A DNA stretch of 20,752 nucleotides from Apostichopus californicus (lineage: Eukaryota > Echinodermata > Holothuroidea > Aspidochirotida > Stichopodidae), in the NCBI GenBank assembly GCA_020650975.1, contig JAIPMN010012474.1, positions 1 through 20,752 of the forward strand, in the 5' to 3' direction. The translations under genes were made by a program, and so were the position numbers. Each line of letters starts with the position of its first letter. Positions within the stretch are counted from its first letter, which is position 1. The notes under the pieces were generated by a model. It was not told the origin of the DNA and made no database searches. It worked only from the letters and a program-made list of their open reading frames with translations. Shown in pieces: positions 20,352-20,752 of the stretch.

Positions 20352-20752
20352 AAACTCTATGCATGATGAACAACTTGTGAAGTGCAGGTCTGTGAATTTC
20401 AGCAAGACTGACAGTGGTATGCTTTCATAGTCTAAACATACAATAAGACTGATAATGGTAGAACCACTGCCATACACACAAACTGTATGCATGATGAACA
20501 ACTTGTGAAGTGCAGGTCTGTGAATTTCAGCAAGACCCACAGTGGTATACTTACATAGTCTAAACATACAATAAGACTGATCATGGTAGAACCACTGCCA
20601 TACACACAAACTCTATGCATGATGAACAACTTGTGAAGTGCATGGTCTGTGAATTTCAGCAAGACCCACAGTGGTATGCTTACGTAGTCTAAACATACAA
20701 TAAGACTGATAATGGTAGAACCACTGCCATACACACAAACTGTATGCATGAT
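20352..20752. repeat. 128-bp satellite array running off the right edge
   Basis: Units start AAACT(C/G)TATGCATGATGAAC at 20352, 20480, 20608 and 20737. They continue with cttgtgaagtgcaggtctgt, gaatttcagcaagac, agtggtatgctta and tagaaccactgccatacaca. Neighbouring units are about 95% alike. The start word alternates CTCT, CTGT, CTCT, CTGT, hinting at dimeric order. Minus-strand frames of about 105 codons across it are by-products of the repeat, because 128 is not a multiple of three. Confidence 0.96.

Noticed and set aside
20188-20749. Overlapping minus-strand frames of 61-105 codons with repeated VCVYGSGST
   Set aside because: They are translations of the 128-bp satellite in several frames; the period is not a multiple of three.
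19965-20752. Search for the membrane-span exon of the receptor
   Set aside because: No hydrophobic segment of about 20 residues with paired splice sites and suitable phase was found on the minus strand to the window edge, so I do not call one.

Overview
This is animal DNA, AT-rich, made mostly of intron, 3' UTR and intergenic sequence full of tandem repeats, short interspersed elements and G/C homopolymer runs. No bacterial-style operon, tRNA, rRNA or CRISPR array is visible. Spliceosomal splice sites, a tRNA-derived SINE, many 40-190 bp minisatellites and a deuterostome-looking receptor tail suggest a marine invertebrate. An echinoderm, possibly a sea cucumber, is my best guess, but it rests on general impression and not on a search.

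The one protein-coding gene I can support runs on the minus strand and was rebuilt by reading splice sites and codon phase. Six short exons (18871-18942, 18330-18388, 18141-18179, 16892-16963, 11529-11584, 10083-10328) join in one open frame into 180 residues ending at a TGA stop. The product has no globular domain. It looks like the cytoplasmic tail of a single-pass receptor: proline-rich, with eight tyrosines. Two tyrosines sit in canonical ITIM motifs (SVYEPV, LIYAEI) and one in a near-ITIM/ITSM motif (TEYADL). The C-terminus ECV resembles a class III PDZ ligand. The membrane span and ectodomain must lie beyond the right edge. The last exon is the best supported and certainty falls toward the 5' end. 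A 3' UTR probably runs leftward from 10082 to about 9430.

Layout, left to right: 1-700 unassigned; about 700-1385 a 41-bp minisatellite; 2272-2376 a perfect (ATC)35 tract; 2876-3258 a 186-bp tandem duplication; 3259-7609 no recognisable gene; 7610-7814 a truncated SINE; 7940-8472 an ~80-bp tandem array; 9448-10082 the putative 3' UTR with three DR1-type hormone-receptor sites; 10083-18942 the receptor gene, whose introns hold a 10-N assembly gap with duplicated flanks, a CpG-enriched segment, a SOX-motif-rich array, three further tandem arrays, an older SINE-like element and a 75-bp duplication that copies a splice donor; 18943-19536 unassigned; 19537-19963 a fuller SINE with an expanded tail; 20352-20752 a 128-bp satellite running off the window.
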